DNA from: Aurelia coerulea
Lineage: Eukaryota; Cnidaria; Scyphozoa; Semaeostomeae; Ulmaridae
NCBI GenBank assembly: GCA_039566865.1
Contig: CM076951.1
Span: 20,159,484-20,223,483, forward strand
Reading direction: 5' to 3'
DNA length: 64,000 bases
The position numbers were made by a program, and so were the translations under genes. The notes beneath the pieces are model-generated. The model worked only from the letters and a program-made list of their open reading frames with translations. It was not told the DNA's origin and made no database searches. Each line of letters starts with the position of its first letter. The stretch's first letter is position 1. Below, piece after piece: positions 8,509 to 18,991 of the stretch.

Positions 8509-11451
8509 GGGTACACAGGTTCAGAGAAAAATCTAAACAAATCACAACGTAGTATAGGTAAACAGACAAACAGAGGTTTACGAATTGCAGCGCTTAATGT
8601 TGTATCATTACGTAAGCACCATTGTGAAATTGAGCACGTGATAAACGAGCACAAGTTTCACATTCTGGGTTTGAATGAAACTAGGTTAAGTAAAGATATT
8701 AAGGACCCAGAGGTAGACCTAGACGGCTTTGAAATTCACCGTAAAGATAGAGATGTTAACGGCGGTGGTGTAGCTATCTATGTAAATTCGACCATTAGCC
8801 ATAATCGTAGATATGATATTGATGATCCACTATTGGAAATTGTGGCCGTAGAGATCACCCCCCTTCGTGCCAAAAGCTTCATAGTCATTTGTTGGTACAG
8901 ACCCCCCTCGCAGGGCAACGACCAGGATAGTTTTGCGGCATTAAGGAACCTACTCTCAGCTGTAGATGCAGAGGGTAAAGAGATCATCTTGATCGGTGAC
9001 ACTAACTGTGATCTCAAAAATCGCAACGATAGGTGCACCAAAAGCATAAAATCAATTTACTCCGAGTTCCAATTTGAGCAGCAAATAAATGAATATACTA
9101 GGGTAGCTGTTCTACAGAAAGATGGTGCTCCCCATACTTCCAAGACTCTCATAGATCACTTTGCCACAAATCGCCCAAATTACATTCTGAGAGCGAATGT
9201 GCTAAAGCTAGGGACGGTGGATCACTACCTTATCTTTGCAATAAGGAAAATAAATGCAAAGCGACTGATAGATAAGCAAGTAAAACAAGTCGAAACGCGT
9301 AGCCTTAGAAACTACGATAAGCAGCTATTCCTAGACGAATTGTCAGCCATTGACTGGAACGAGATTCTTGCTCCGACTGATGGTGACCCTGATCTCATGG
9401 CCTCCGTTTTTAATAGTGTTATTTCGTCTCTTCTAGAGGTGCATGCACCACTAAAGCGTAGAAAGGTAACTAGCCATCATGCTCCTTGGATTACAGCCGA
9501 ATTAAAAAGCCTGATGAAGGAACGTGATTTAGCTAAAAAGAGATCTGAGAAAGATGCTTCCTATTGGTCAGACTATAAGAAATTGCGGAACAAAGTCACT
9601 AATCAACTTCGTACAAGGATACAGGAATATTACCATAACCTTATTGACGAAACGCAAAACAATCCGAAGGCTATGTGGAAAACAATAAATAAGGTTTTGC
9701 ATAAGAACTCAAATCACACTGTTACTCAAAACATCTTTTTCGAAGGTACAGAACTTAAATCATCCTCGCAAATTTCAGAAGCTTTCAACAAACATTTTAC
9801 GACGGTTGGACCTAAGTTAGCGGAGAAAATTAAAAGTCAACCTTCTGATGACCCTCTTAAATACCTTGGAAACAACTCCAATGGTGCCAAATTTAAATTA
9901 CAGCCAGTAAGCGTAGGGTATGTAGAACGCGCTATAAGAGCCCTGAATAACTCCAAATCTCCTGGTGCTGACAGAATCCCCGTCAAAATATTGAAAGATG
10001 CTGTAGACTTTGTGTCAAAACCACTGACACTAATATACAATGCATCTTTAGAAAGGGGTATTTTCCCCCATACCTGGAAATTAGCCAGAGTAACACCAAT
10101 TTATAAGGCGGGCGCTAAAGCAGATGTAAACAATTACCGGCCTATTTCAGTACTATCAGTTGTGTCGAGGATATTAGAAAAAATTGCACACGACCAATTA
10201 ATGGAGTATCTGAAAGAGCAAAACAAACTTTGTTTGAACCAATTTGCATTTCAAAAACTGCACAGTACACTGACATGTCTATTGAATGTTATAGACCCAT
10301 GGTTCAAGAACTCTGATGAGGGTAAAATAAACTTGAGTATATTTCTTGATCTTAAAAAAGCATTCGATACCGTTGACCATAAAATCTTATTGTCAAAGCT
10401 ACGAGAGTATGGTGCCGACGGTACTTCCCACGACTGGTTCACTTCTTATCTGACCAATAGGGAGCAGTTCTGTTATTTTGATGGAGCTAGCTCCAGCACA
10501 AGCAGCATAAAGTGTGGTATTCCGCAGGGCTCGTGTTTGGGACCCTTGCTTTTCATACTATACATTAATGATTTTGAGAACTGTCTGGAAAGCATGAACC
10601 CAAATATGTATGCCGATGATACATGTGTGAATATCGCGTCGGAAAACCTGAATGAACTTCTAACAGATTTGAAAAACGAGCTAGAAAATATATCGAACTG
10701 GATGAGGATCAATAAACTTAGTTTGAATGCCAGCAAAAGTGAATATATGGTTATAAGCCATAGGCGACAATTGAATAGGGTAGGTGATGATTTGCCAGAT
10801 CTTGTCCTCAATAATGAAGTTATCAAAAGGGTTGACAAGACAAAATATTTAGGAATCAACATTGATGAGAGCCTTACTTGGAAAGAGCAGTACAAAACTA
10901 TCAAAAACAAGCTGAAAGGGGGCTTGAGCTCCCTGAGAAAGCTGAAAGACATCCTTCCGCAAAGGAAACTTGACCAGGTCTACAAAGCTCTCTTTGAAAG
11001 CCACCTTCGCTATGGCGACATTGTTTGGTGTACTCTTTCCAACACCAAACTATCCCAACTGCAACGATTACAGACAAGGGCAAAGAAGCTAATACTGAAC
11101 GCCAAGTATAAGGACGGTTGGAACTGTAAATGGCTCAATGTAAAGTCTTTGCTCTCATTTGACAAAGGAGTCATGACATATAAAATTCTGCATGGCCTTT
11201 GTCCCGAAAATCTTCGCCATAAGTTCACTGAAAGATCCATGATTTCAGAGCATAGAACCAGAAATCATGGAGATCTGCAAATTCCCAAAGTTAGGTTAGA
11301 ATATGCAAAGCGAAGTTTCTACTTCTCTGGTGTCAAAAATTGGAATGATATCCCGTACAACATTCGAGAACAAGAATCAATCGCTCGTTTTAAAACAGGT
11401 TTTAGAAAGTATCTTTTGAACCTACAAAACCCAAACACGACCCCTTGGTAG
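8509..11451 (+). CDS. LINE ORF2: endonuclease-reverse transcriptase
   Basis: Open for 980 codons after the TAG at 8506-8508, with no ATG before the endonuclease. It cuts target DNA and copies LINE RNA at the nick. The APE-type endonuclease shows ALNVVSLR (start), the catalytic Glu in LGLNETRL, GDTNCDL (8995-9015), LIDHFATN and the end motif VDHYLIF, in which the usual Ser of S-D-H is Val. The reverse transcriptase shows NYRPISVLSV, motif A FLDLKKAFD (10342-10368), motif B GIPQGSCLGPLLF (10516 on) and the catalytic YADD (10609-10620). A C-terminal tail with the common W-N-D-I-P pattern precedes the stop. The YRPIS/KAFD/YADD set is complete, so the protein could be active. Translation would need readthrough of or reinitiation at the UAG that separates it in-frame from the ORF1 C-terminal frame. 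Confidence 0.9.
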   Translation, partial: GYTGSEKNLNKSQRSIGKQTNRGLRIAALNVVSLRKHHCEIEHVINEHKFHILGLNETRLSKDIKDPEVDLDGFEIHRKDRDVNGGGVAIYVNSTISHNRRYDIDDPLLEIVAVEITPLRAKSFIVICWYRPPSQGNDQDSFAALRNLLSAVDAEGKEIILIGDTNCDLKNRNDRCTKSIKSIYSEFQFEQQINEYTRVAVLQKDGAPHTSKTLIDHFATNRPNYILRANVLKLGTVDHYLIFAIRKINAKRLIDKQVKQVETRSLRNYDKQLFLDELSAIDWNEILAPTDGDPDLMASVFNSVISSLLEVHAPLKRRKVTSHHAPWITAELKSLMKERDLAKKRSEKDASYWSDYKKLRNKVTNQLRTRIQEYYHNLIDETQNNPKAMWKTINKVLHKNSNHTVTQNIFFEGTELKSSSQISEAFNKHFTTVGPKLAEKIKSQPSDDPLKYLGNNSNGAKFKLQPVSVGYVERAIRALNNSKSPGADRIPVKILKDAVDFVSKPLTLIYNASLERGIFPHTWKLARVTPIYKAGAKADVNNYRPISVLSVVSRILEKIAHDQLMEYLKEQNKLCLNQFAFQKLHSTLTCLLNVIDPWFKNSDEGKINLSIFLDLKKAFDTVDHKILLSKLREYGADGTSHDWFTSYLTNREQFCYFDGASSSTSSIKCGIPQGSCLGPLLFILYINDFENCLESMNPNMYADDTCVNIASENLNELLTDLKNELENISNWMRINKLSLNASKSEYMVISHRRQLNRVGDDLPDLVLNNEVIKRVDKTKYLGINIDESLTWKEQYKTIKNKLKGGLSSLRKLKDILPQRKLDQVYKALFESHLRYGDIVWCTLSNTKLSQLQRLQTRAKKLILNAKYKDGWNCKWLNVKSLLSFDKGVMTYKILHGLCPENLRHKFTERSMISEHRTRNHGDLQIPKVRLEYAKRSFYFSGVKNWNDIPYNIREQESIARFKTGFRKYLLNLQNPNTTPW

Positions 11452-11572
11452 AGCAGCATATTTAAATTATTTACAATTTTTTCTTTAAATTTTTTCTTTG
11501 AGATAATTTGTAAATACGCTGAAAGGTTTTTTCGTGTATAAATATTGATAAAATGAAAAATGAAATGAACTT

Positions 11573-12735
11573 TCTGTACTGACTGCTCCGCAGAGGAAAA
11601 ACCGCCCCAGTTACACAAATGAAATCATGTCAGTTTACAATAACAGTAAACGAAAAGTTATTCCCATTTCCCCCCATACTACAGAAAGTAAGAACAGATA
11701 TTTTGTGCCCAGTCGGTGTACATCATTGACGTACTTCGAATTCATCAAAACTTGCACTGGCTTCTTTCACGGTCGAGGGGTAACTTCGAATAATGTCCAC
11801 ACTTAACGATAAATGCAGAATGAAATTTGATATAGTCTAAATTCATCTTTTTAAAAAGTGTAAAGTGTAAGATTTTCTGCACTTTCTCCATAACAATTGG
11901 TCCAGTCAACCCGAAAGTACGGATATCTGTTACCTCGGCCATGGTACACCTTTCTAGTAAGTTAGGGCCAGTTTGCCAGACATTGTGGCATGTTTTTCGA
12001 GCGATTTCAAACTGTGAACTGTGAGTGTTTTCTGTCCATTTCAAACATTTTGAGGCAGAGAAGCGCATAGATTCTATCGCTATTGTTTTCACTTGGCAAC
12101 GTAACGTCTCTTATTGTCTACCTTAATTGTTTCATGCGCCTAAATTGAAAGACATTGGAAACGATTATCTCAACATATAAATCGCCGCAAATTGCTATAT
12201 TGTTGTTGACAATGGCCTCCAACTGAACACAAAGGGTAACGGATAACCCCCTTGCAATTTCGATGCTCGATTTGATATCAATCAATTTCGATCGCCTGAC
12301 TTGCTCTGAAGGACAACACCGAAGGATACATTTGAGGGCACATCTCGCCATATGACTGTGATCTGTGTCTGTCGACAATTTCGAGTTTTGCCATTGCAGG
12401 TAAATGTGCCAATAACAATTCCTAGCTGTACTAGAGTATTTCACAATGCCTATAACCACTAATGCTTGCAGAGGTGCAAATGAGTCGATGGAAGTAACGC
12501 CAGGAGCAGAAAAGGGAAACATGAAAAATGGCAGCCTCGTTTCCATGTAGGATAAATTCACTTACTCTTTGGCCATGAAAAGATGTAAAATTCGGGTTTC
12601 TTATTACAGATCGATCGGTAAACTAATAACCTATCATTATCATCCTATTCAAGTCTAAAGAGCTGGATACACTGACTATTTGGTGGAATTCTGAGTGTGG
12701 TATCACAGTAAAATCCATGAACATCTATACAATGT
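11573..12735. other. Unassigned sequence right of the LINE
   Basis: No element ends or exons recognised. The longest open frame (minus strand, 12118-12561) lacks any recognisable domain and looks like chance. Confidence 0.4.
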
Positions 12736-12862
12736 TCAATTATGACGTCACATGTATGAAATATGAACTTTTAATTATGACCAATGAAATCAGCACCACC
12801 GAAAACCCCTAGATGCTCGAAACTGTTTTCTTTTAAGTCACCGTAATCAAAATAAAATTCAG
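12736..12862 (-). repeat. Flank X, inverted copy
   Basis: Reverse complement of the sequence that follows the MITE at 7459. It abuts the inverted end at 12863 with the same junction base. Read in the direction of X, the core element here is oriented opposite to that at 7191-7458. Confidence 0.6.
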
Positions 12863-14455
12863 ACAATGCCTGCCAAAAGTCCCTGGAACACTTAGGCCAT
12901 TTCTTGACAATCCGCAGTTCTAACCATAGCGATTAGGCTTAAACACCCCCTCACCCCCAAAACAATGTTGATTTGGAAGGTTATTGATTTGCGCTGCGCA
13001 GCAGCAGCAAATCTTTAAAATAGGCTCGTAGGCTCGATGAACGAACGTTGACATGGCGCGCATAACTAAACATACAGTGAACATTTCATGGTTTCAGCCA
13101 ATGACATTCCTAGAAAACAGACGCATGTTTACTGCGTTCAGGATTGACGTCATCGGAAATTGTCATCCATTGTTGTCCACCTACGTCACAAAATTTTAAG
13201 CGCGCGCAGGAGGAAGTGATCAGGAAGTGACAGTCCATTCATTGGATGTTTTTGATTGATTAAAATTGGCATGTCTGCAGAGATTTTTGGCATCAAATTT
13301 GGAGACCAGAGAAAGATCAGGGCAGTTGGGTTGTGTTGTGAGACGCGTAGGTTGTGGAAGTTTCCCAGTCAATGAGCAACGAGAGAGCAAGTGTCCGAAG
13401 TAAGTCCTGTTTTGGCGCTAATGCAGTTTCGCACACTGTTGCTATACTGAGCGTACTAAACCCTACCAAAATCCTATAGTGTGCGATACTGCAATAGCCC
13501 CGTTTTAAGTTACTTAGCTCCTGTTTGGTGATAAAATTCCTTAGTATGTCGTCATAAGCTATTTCAACGATTATTTTCAAGATTCATTGAATAGGGGTTG
13601 AATTTCTCGCAATATTCTCCAAAATCTTTTGTGAAAATCCCGTGAAATACACAGCAACCATTTGTACAGAAAAATGCTCTCCACTTTCTTCATGTTCACC
13701 TACCTGCCTTGCCTCGCATGTTTCAGTGCATTGTGACATTTATTAATATATTGCATTATAAATAAAGATTAAAACTTTATATCAAATTTATCGATATCAT
13801 GTTCAGTTGAGTAAATAAATGCTTTCCTGCTAAACGTTTCTGTATTTCTGTCATTTTTGTCTCCCTGCTCTCCGTAATAAATTTCATATTGCAGCATACG
13901 AAGAGCGTATCATGTTCGAAAGAAATTTCGTACATCTTTGGAAAAATCTGCAAAAAAAACCCTGAAAATCCTAGTGTTTAAAAAATCTCTTACGCTTTTC
14001 TAGAAGAATGATACTCCCATCGCTTTGCTTTCCTCAAATTTTAGACCCAAAAAAGGAACCTGACCACCCCTATCCTAGATATACCACAGTACCCTGGACA
14101 GGTAAAAAACTTACAGACGTGCAAGCAAGCATTCTTCGAGGTAATCTGTGTGCTCTACACAAATCATGCACATTCATTATCATTCCTGCACAGTTTGCAA
14201 CAAAACTTCATTTGTAACAATACATATGACATAATCTTCACCCTTGCGTCTATCCTCAAAATACTGTCGCAGTTCACAGCGCAAATCTTCAGATAGCAAT
14301 ATCTCTTGTTGTCCTTGCATTCCATCAGAGTAGCGAATCGTCCTGCCATCCCCATTTTGTCATCACAGAACAACATTGTTCTCAGGGGGAGAGGGGGAAA
14401 TCGCAAAAAAATGCAAAAATTGCAAAGGTGTTCCAAGACTTTTGGCAGGCATTGT
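12863..14455. mobile_element. Long form (1.59 kb) of the 7191-7458 MITE
   Basis: Begins ACAATGCCTGCCAAAAGT and ends with its perfect reverse complement (14438-14455). The outer 124 and 147 bp are about 99% identical to the two halves of the 268-bp MITE; the 1322 bp between (12987-14308) are unique to this copy. No transposase domain is visible in that insert, whose longest frame is 87 codons on the minus strand, so this is itself probably non-autonomous. GATTTGCGCTG near the left inner edge recurs inverted at about 14279-14289, so insertion of another element into the MITE is an alternative to deletion from it. Confidence 0.7.
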
Positions 14456-15270
14456 AGCTCTTTGTATCTCTCTCACAAAACAAGGGAAAACATTTGATAA
14501 CAACCTTATCCATTTCTTTGAATTATGTGGTTTTAATTCGAGTACCTTTTCAAAATCCACCGACCAAAAGAATTGTAAAATAACCCCAGTCGGTTTCACC
14601 CATTATTTTTTACATAAAAACTTCGCCTACATACCACCTTCATGTATCAATCGCACCCAGCCCACCCGTGTTTTGCTATCAAAACACTTCAATTCATTTG
14701 TTTTTAAATTTTCATTTTGTTCTTGCTTCCGGGATCGATAAACAAAGTTTTTGCGGTAAAATAGGCCTAGGCCTAGTTTAGTTGGTTTCCAGAATCCAAT
14801 CCCTGACTAAAATTGCCACACAAATAACGTAACGTAGGCCTCCCTGCTGGCCATCTGTGTGTGCAGAAACATATCACCTTCAAAGGAAATTAATATTCAA
14901 GAACGTGATAAATTGATTTAGAAAACTTACTTCTATCTAATATTCCCGATGTGTTGCTTGAAATAGCTTCCTCCTTCGCTTTCCTGTGCTTTCTTCACTC
15001 AACTTTGCTGGGCAAGGCGGCTGTCTCACATTTGATCATAAGACAATTCCAATAAGGAACTTATTGTTTGGAATGGACTTCAAACTGTGAACACAAAGAA
15101 ACAGTGGTGTATGTGGGCAACCTGGTTCCAAGGGCCAGCTTTCTACGTCATACTGACCCTGGTACTGGGCAGGTCAAATTTGCAATTTGATTGGCTATTC
15201 GGTAACAATGGGCTAATTAATTATTCGAAAAATTTGCTTCGCGGAAAATCGGTCAACTTTAGGCATGGGT
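14456..15270. other. Unassigned AT-rich stretch
   Basis: No convincing exon or element boundary. A short AGGCCTAGGCCTAG word occurs near 14764. Confidence 0.35.
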
Positions 15271-15735
15271 ATTGTGGACCGGGGGGGGAGTACATGACTT
15301 GTGGATGGTCTGCCGCCCGGTTTTCAGAACGCTATCCTCTTCTAATTACCGAAATTTGCTTTGGTACCCATTTTTATGGTGAATTTTGGCGGAAAATTGC
15401 CCATTATAACAATTTTTGGCGAATTTCAGCGAAATCCCACCCTTGTTTACGGAAAATTTGCCGAAAAAGGACCCTTGTTTAGAGAATTTTGGGCCCAAAA
15501 ACCCGTCCATATGGGCGGCACATACCCGTGCCTTGAACAGGTTGTGTACGCCCTCCCCCCCCCCCCCCCGGATTGTGGACAAATTTGTGTCGATCGTGTC
15601 CACAATACCTGGCCTAAATGTTATTAAGTGAATGAATGTAGTTCGTTACCTTGCTCGTCTTCATTTCATGAGTATCTCTGCTCTTTTGCCTCGGCAGCCA
15701 CTCTTGCTTACTCAAATTCATAACGGCCTAAGCCT
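15261..15735 (+). repeat. Dispersed repeat S, copy interrupted by an insertion
   Basis: The sequence from GCATGGGTATTGTGGAC and then from 15572 to about 15735 matches the continuous copy at 21696-21862. Shared words include TCGATCGTGTCCACAATACC, TTACCTTGCTCGTCTTCA and GTAACGGCCTAAG-like ends. The match is broken at ATTGTGGAC by a 292-bp insertion. Confidence 0.75.
15271..15580. mobile_element. MITE with 9-bp target duplication, empty site present in the window
   Basis: Insert 15280-15571 (292 bp) is flanked by the exact 9-mer ATTGTGGAC (15271-15279 and 15572-15580). The related copy near 21700 has this 9-mer once, so it is the unoccupied state of the site. The ends are C/G-rich and roughly inverted (CGGGGGGGGAGTAC against GTACGCCCTCCCCCC…CCGG). 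A 9-bp duplication suggests a Mutator-like origin. The homopolymer end may be misassembled in length. Confidence 0.8.
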
Positions 15736-17010
15736 AAGGTTTTTACTTTATATGTAAAATGCAAAAATTGCTTTTGAGTGTCAGCCATGGAGATATGGTT
15801 ATCATGCAAAATTACATACGACACCGGAAGCACATTAATTTTCTAGAATTTTTAAAAACTTTAAATTATAAATGAAAGAAAAGGAGTTTTTCTAAATTTT
15901 TCCCAAGGGCAAAAATGGTAGCATTTGAAAACTTGAAAATACCGCAATTTGCTTTTTATCGATTTTCGCAAGCCTCCATTCTGCTCTGCCTAATATAACA
16001 TAAGAAGGCCCTCTTGATAGATGATGCCGTGTGTTCCTTGATAAAGATTTATTTCTATTGCACAATTTTCAACGCAAGGGAGACAAATGCTTTGAAAATG
16101 CTTTTCAATCAATTTTTCTTGATTCAACAGCACTGCATAATTGTACTGGAAGGCTGAAAGTTATCTCAACTGTTAGATTCTAGATCAAATGATCGACCGT
16201 CGTTGAAATAATTGAGATTCGTTCTGATTCTTCACCGTTTTGAGATATATTTGTTTACAATTTGGTTGATAATAAATGATGCAATGCGATGAAATAGGAA
16301 TAAAACAGCTTCAAAGCATCCAAGACTATTGCAGAACATAAACCTTCCCGCGACTTGAAAGTATCTCTAACAAATCAAATGCGTTCAGGAATTACTGACT
16401 TGGCGTCGAGCAACCAGCCTAACCTGGGCGACCTCGTCAGACTGGCCTAACCTCGTCCCCCTTGGTCAGAAAATCCCAAAGCTAAAGTAATTTTGAAGAG
16501 GTAAATAAATAAGAACTTACCCAACTTTCATCCATTGAGACTAAGCAATACTGAATAAGCAAAATTCCTCTTGTTTAATCCTGAACAAAACGAATTCGCA
16601 ACGATAAAATGAAACTCTTTGCACAACACACGTTTTGACTAAAACACAGCCTTGACCACGTTCTCGAAATGAAAGTTGACGAAGATGAAATGTACATCCA
16701 TTCCAAAATCTAAGAAGAAATGGCGCGAAAATAGTCTTGTCTCCAGTCTCCAAAAATAGAAAATGTTTCCATAACACACTTCATTCTTGTTTCTTTGGGC
16801 AATCATTTTCAGTTTCTAGCTAGGAAATTGATGAGAAATTGTATCTTCATCGTCGAGTCAGAGGAAGTATACTCAGTATTTCTAAATAAGAAAAGAAAGC
16901 ACCCATTAGGAACTGTAAGCTCAGTTTTTTGAAAATTAAGAAATGTTCGTATTCCCCTGCTTGATTTTTCTAGGTCAATCAAGAGATTTTTGGCACCGCA
17001 CATGTACACG
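15736..17010. other. Unassigned AT-rich stretch
   Basis: No exon, RNA gene or paired element ends recognised. Short minus-strand frames at 16541-17054 have no domain character. Confidence 0.35.
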
Positions 17011-17319
17011 TATTTTTTATAAGAAACACCGCTTATAAGAAACATTAGGCTCAATTTTTCGAAAGTTAAGAAACAACCCTACCTGAATTTAAAAAGCTAA
17101 GAAAGTTTTTTAATTTACAATTTAAATTTTCCAAGTGCATGTCAAAATGTTTTCACACTGTACAGTTATAGCAACTGTTTGGAGCTGTTTGAGCACTATT
17201 TTGAGTGCGAATTACATTATTTACTTAGCCCTCTTGTCGAAGCAAAATTAATTAACAAAATAGCCCAAAAATTTAACAAACTGCCTACCAGCCCCGGATC
17301 TTAGTTTTTTTATAAAACA
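17011..17319. mobile_element. TTATAAGAAAC-family MITE, copy 1
   Basis: Begins TTTTTTATAAGAAAC and ends near TTAGTTTTTTTATAAAA. The interior matches 58806-59109 (GGCTCAATTTTTCGAAAG, CAACTGTTTGGA, CTGCCTACCAGCCCCGGA). The ends are roughly inverted and A/T-rich. The family also supplied the arms at 4891-5443. Confidence 0.65.
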
Positions 17320-17659
17320 ATGTGCCTATAGGTCCCGTGGGGTACTTGACTTAAATTTGTACATGGGTGTGCCCACCTACAAATTTCTTTTTACCCTGCT
17401 CCAGAATTTTTGCTCCAAATGATAACCTTTTTTAGAAAAAATTGGTGAATGGTATACTCAAAAACATGAAATTTGACTGAAAAACGACCCGATCTAGCAA
17501 AATATTCCCCTTTGACATGCTTTGACAACCTGCTCTAGAAAAATTGCCTCATTTTGATACCCTGTGCTAGAAAACATTGGTGAAAACGATACCTTTAAAA
17601 ACGGCACATAGGTTTGCATTTTGAATAATAGACATCTCACTTCACACTGGAATCCTTCT

Positions 17660-18790
17660 GTGTTCTGACAAATGCTAGAAAATGAGCTTAACCAAAGAAT
17701 TAATAAAATACAGGAAAGGGCCTTAAGAATTACATATAAGGACAGCGAATTTTCTTTTAATGAGCTATTACAAAAGGACTGTGCAGTTACTATTTTCTGG
17801 GGCCCCGCCCTAGACCCCATCCAATAAAGAGTCTTGGCGATGCTGTTCGCGGCGCCACTTAAGATAGCTAGGCAAATCCACTCCACTGCCGCCAACAGCC
17901 AGAAAAGGAAATTTTGTGACTTTTACTTTCCAAACACAAATCAGGTTAACGTGAACGTGAATTCTGAAAAATTTGCACCATGAATTCATGATTCGTAGCC
18001 CCTATTGGGGGGCCACTTCATACAAAGAACTTGCAAATGCTTATGACCGAGATGTACAAAACTAGCAGGAAGTATTCTGTGAAAATACACTTCACTACAA
18101 TTTGAGTAACAATAACGAATTTATTCAACCAAGGGTGAGATCTGTCAACAACGGGACAATAAGTGTCCGATTTAGAGGTCCGTGCCTGTGGCAAACGTTA
18201 CCACCAACGATTAGCCTGTGTTCCAGACCACTTGGAAAGGAAAGTGGTCTGTGTAACCAAGCACTAATCCGTGTTCAGACGATGAATTGAATTGCGAAAT
18301 AATTTAGCGCATTCTTTCACTGATCTGATTGGCTGCAATGAAGTCAGTGATCAACACAACGGATGTCTTTGTGAACATGTGTGTTTGAAACAAGCCAGGG
18401 CCGATCGTTATCACTTTGCAAGGCCTTAAAAACTCAGTAGGATTAGCAGGAATTCAAATCTCCTATTCTTTCATCGTAAAAAGTCAATAGGATTAGCAGA
18501 CATTGAAATTTTCTATTCTTTGTATTGTAATGTGAGTTCTTCACATGAGACAGGCTTTTCCTTTTGATAACAAAACAAATGGTGATTATGCGAATTATTA
18601 ATTTTTCTTCAGATTGCGAAGAAAATTTGTGAACACGGATTAGTGCTTGGTTACACAGACCACTTTCCTTCTCAAGTGGTCTGGAACACAGGCTACCAAC
18701 GATACGCAATGCAGAATCCCTTGGTCAATTTAAGACAAAGATAAAAAATTGGTACGGAGAAAATTGTTCATGCAAATTATGCCGCATATT
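17660..18790 (+). mobile_element. LINE ORF2 C-terminal relic, interrupted twice
   Basis: Three pieces read like the C-terminal part of a LINE reverse transcriptase: 17672-17795 (RINKIQERALRITYKD … ELLQKDCAVTI), about 18095-18211 (NNNEFIQPRVRSVNNGT, SVRFRGPCLWQTLPPTI) and 18696-18785 (ESLGQFKTKIKNWYGENCSC). The first break (about 17796-18090) holds unrelated sequence; the second is a 484-bp MITE with a clear target duplication. This tail belongs to a different LINE lineage from the element at 7.6-11.6 kb. Confidence 0.7.
18204..18703. mobile_element. MITE with 65-bp inverted ends nested in a LINE relic
   Basis: Element 18212-18695 (484 bp) has near-perfect inverted ends of about 65 bp starting TAGCCTGTGTTCCAGACCAC. 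Each end contains its own small palindrome (GACCACTT … AAGTGGTC). CCAACGAT flanks both sides (18204-18211 and 18696-18703). An 8-bp duplication with a TAG…CTA start is compatible with hAT, but the superfamily is not certain. Removing one CCAACGAT plus the element rejoins the LINE frame, which confirms the boundaries. Confidence 0.85.
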
Positions 18791-18991
18791 TTATTTCGAA
18801 TTTGAGCTTCTTATAATAAATATTTTTGCCACATTTTTATTCCAAACTTGGGCTATTTATGATGAATATTTGTATATATTTTTATATTGTATACTTTGAA
18901 AACTTGTAAACATTTTACCCACTACTTTCTTATCTGATATTGTATGTAACTTTTTAACGTTGGAATTAATTAGCTGCTGTTTCTATTTAGC

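Larger units (their letters stand above)
7600..11572 (+). mobile_element. Near-complete CR1/L2-type LINE
   Basis: A two-frame non-LTR retrotransposon: ORF1 with a C-terminal SGNH/esterase-like domain, ORF2 with an APE-type endonuclease and a reverse transcriptase, then a short AT-rich 3' region ending in ATGAAA-type short repeats (about 11547-11572). The lack of an RNase H domain, the esterase ORF1 and the short repeated 3' end fit the CR1/L2 group. The 5' boundary is uncertain because repeat X precedes it, and no target duplication was found. ORF1 is damaged; ORF2 is open for its whole length. Confidence 0.85.

Noticed and set aside
12118..12561. A 147-codon minus-strand gene
   Set aside because: Composition looks random and there is no start or splice context.
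17494..17895. A 133-codon minus-strand gene
   Set aside because: It overlaps a LINE relic on the other strand and the sequence inserted into it. No domain is evident.
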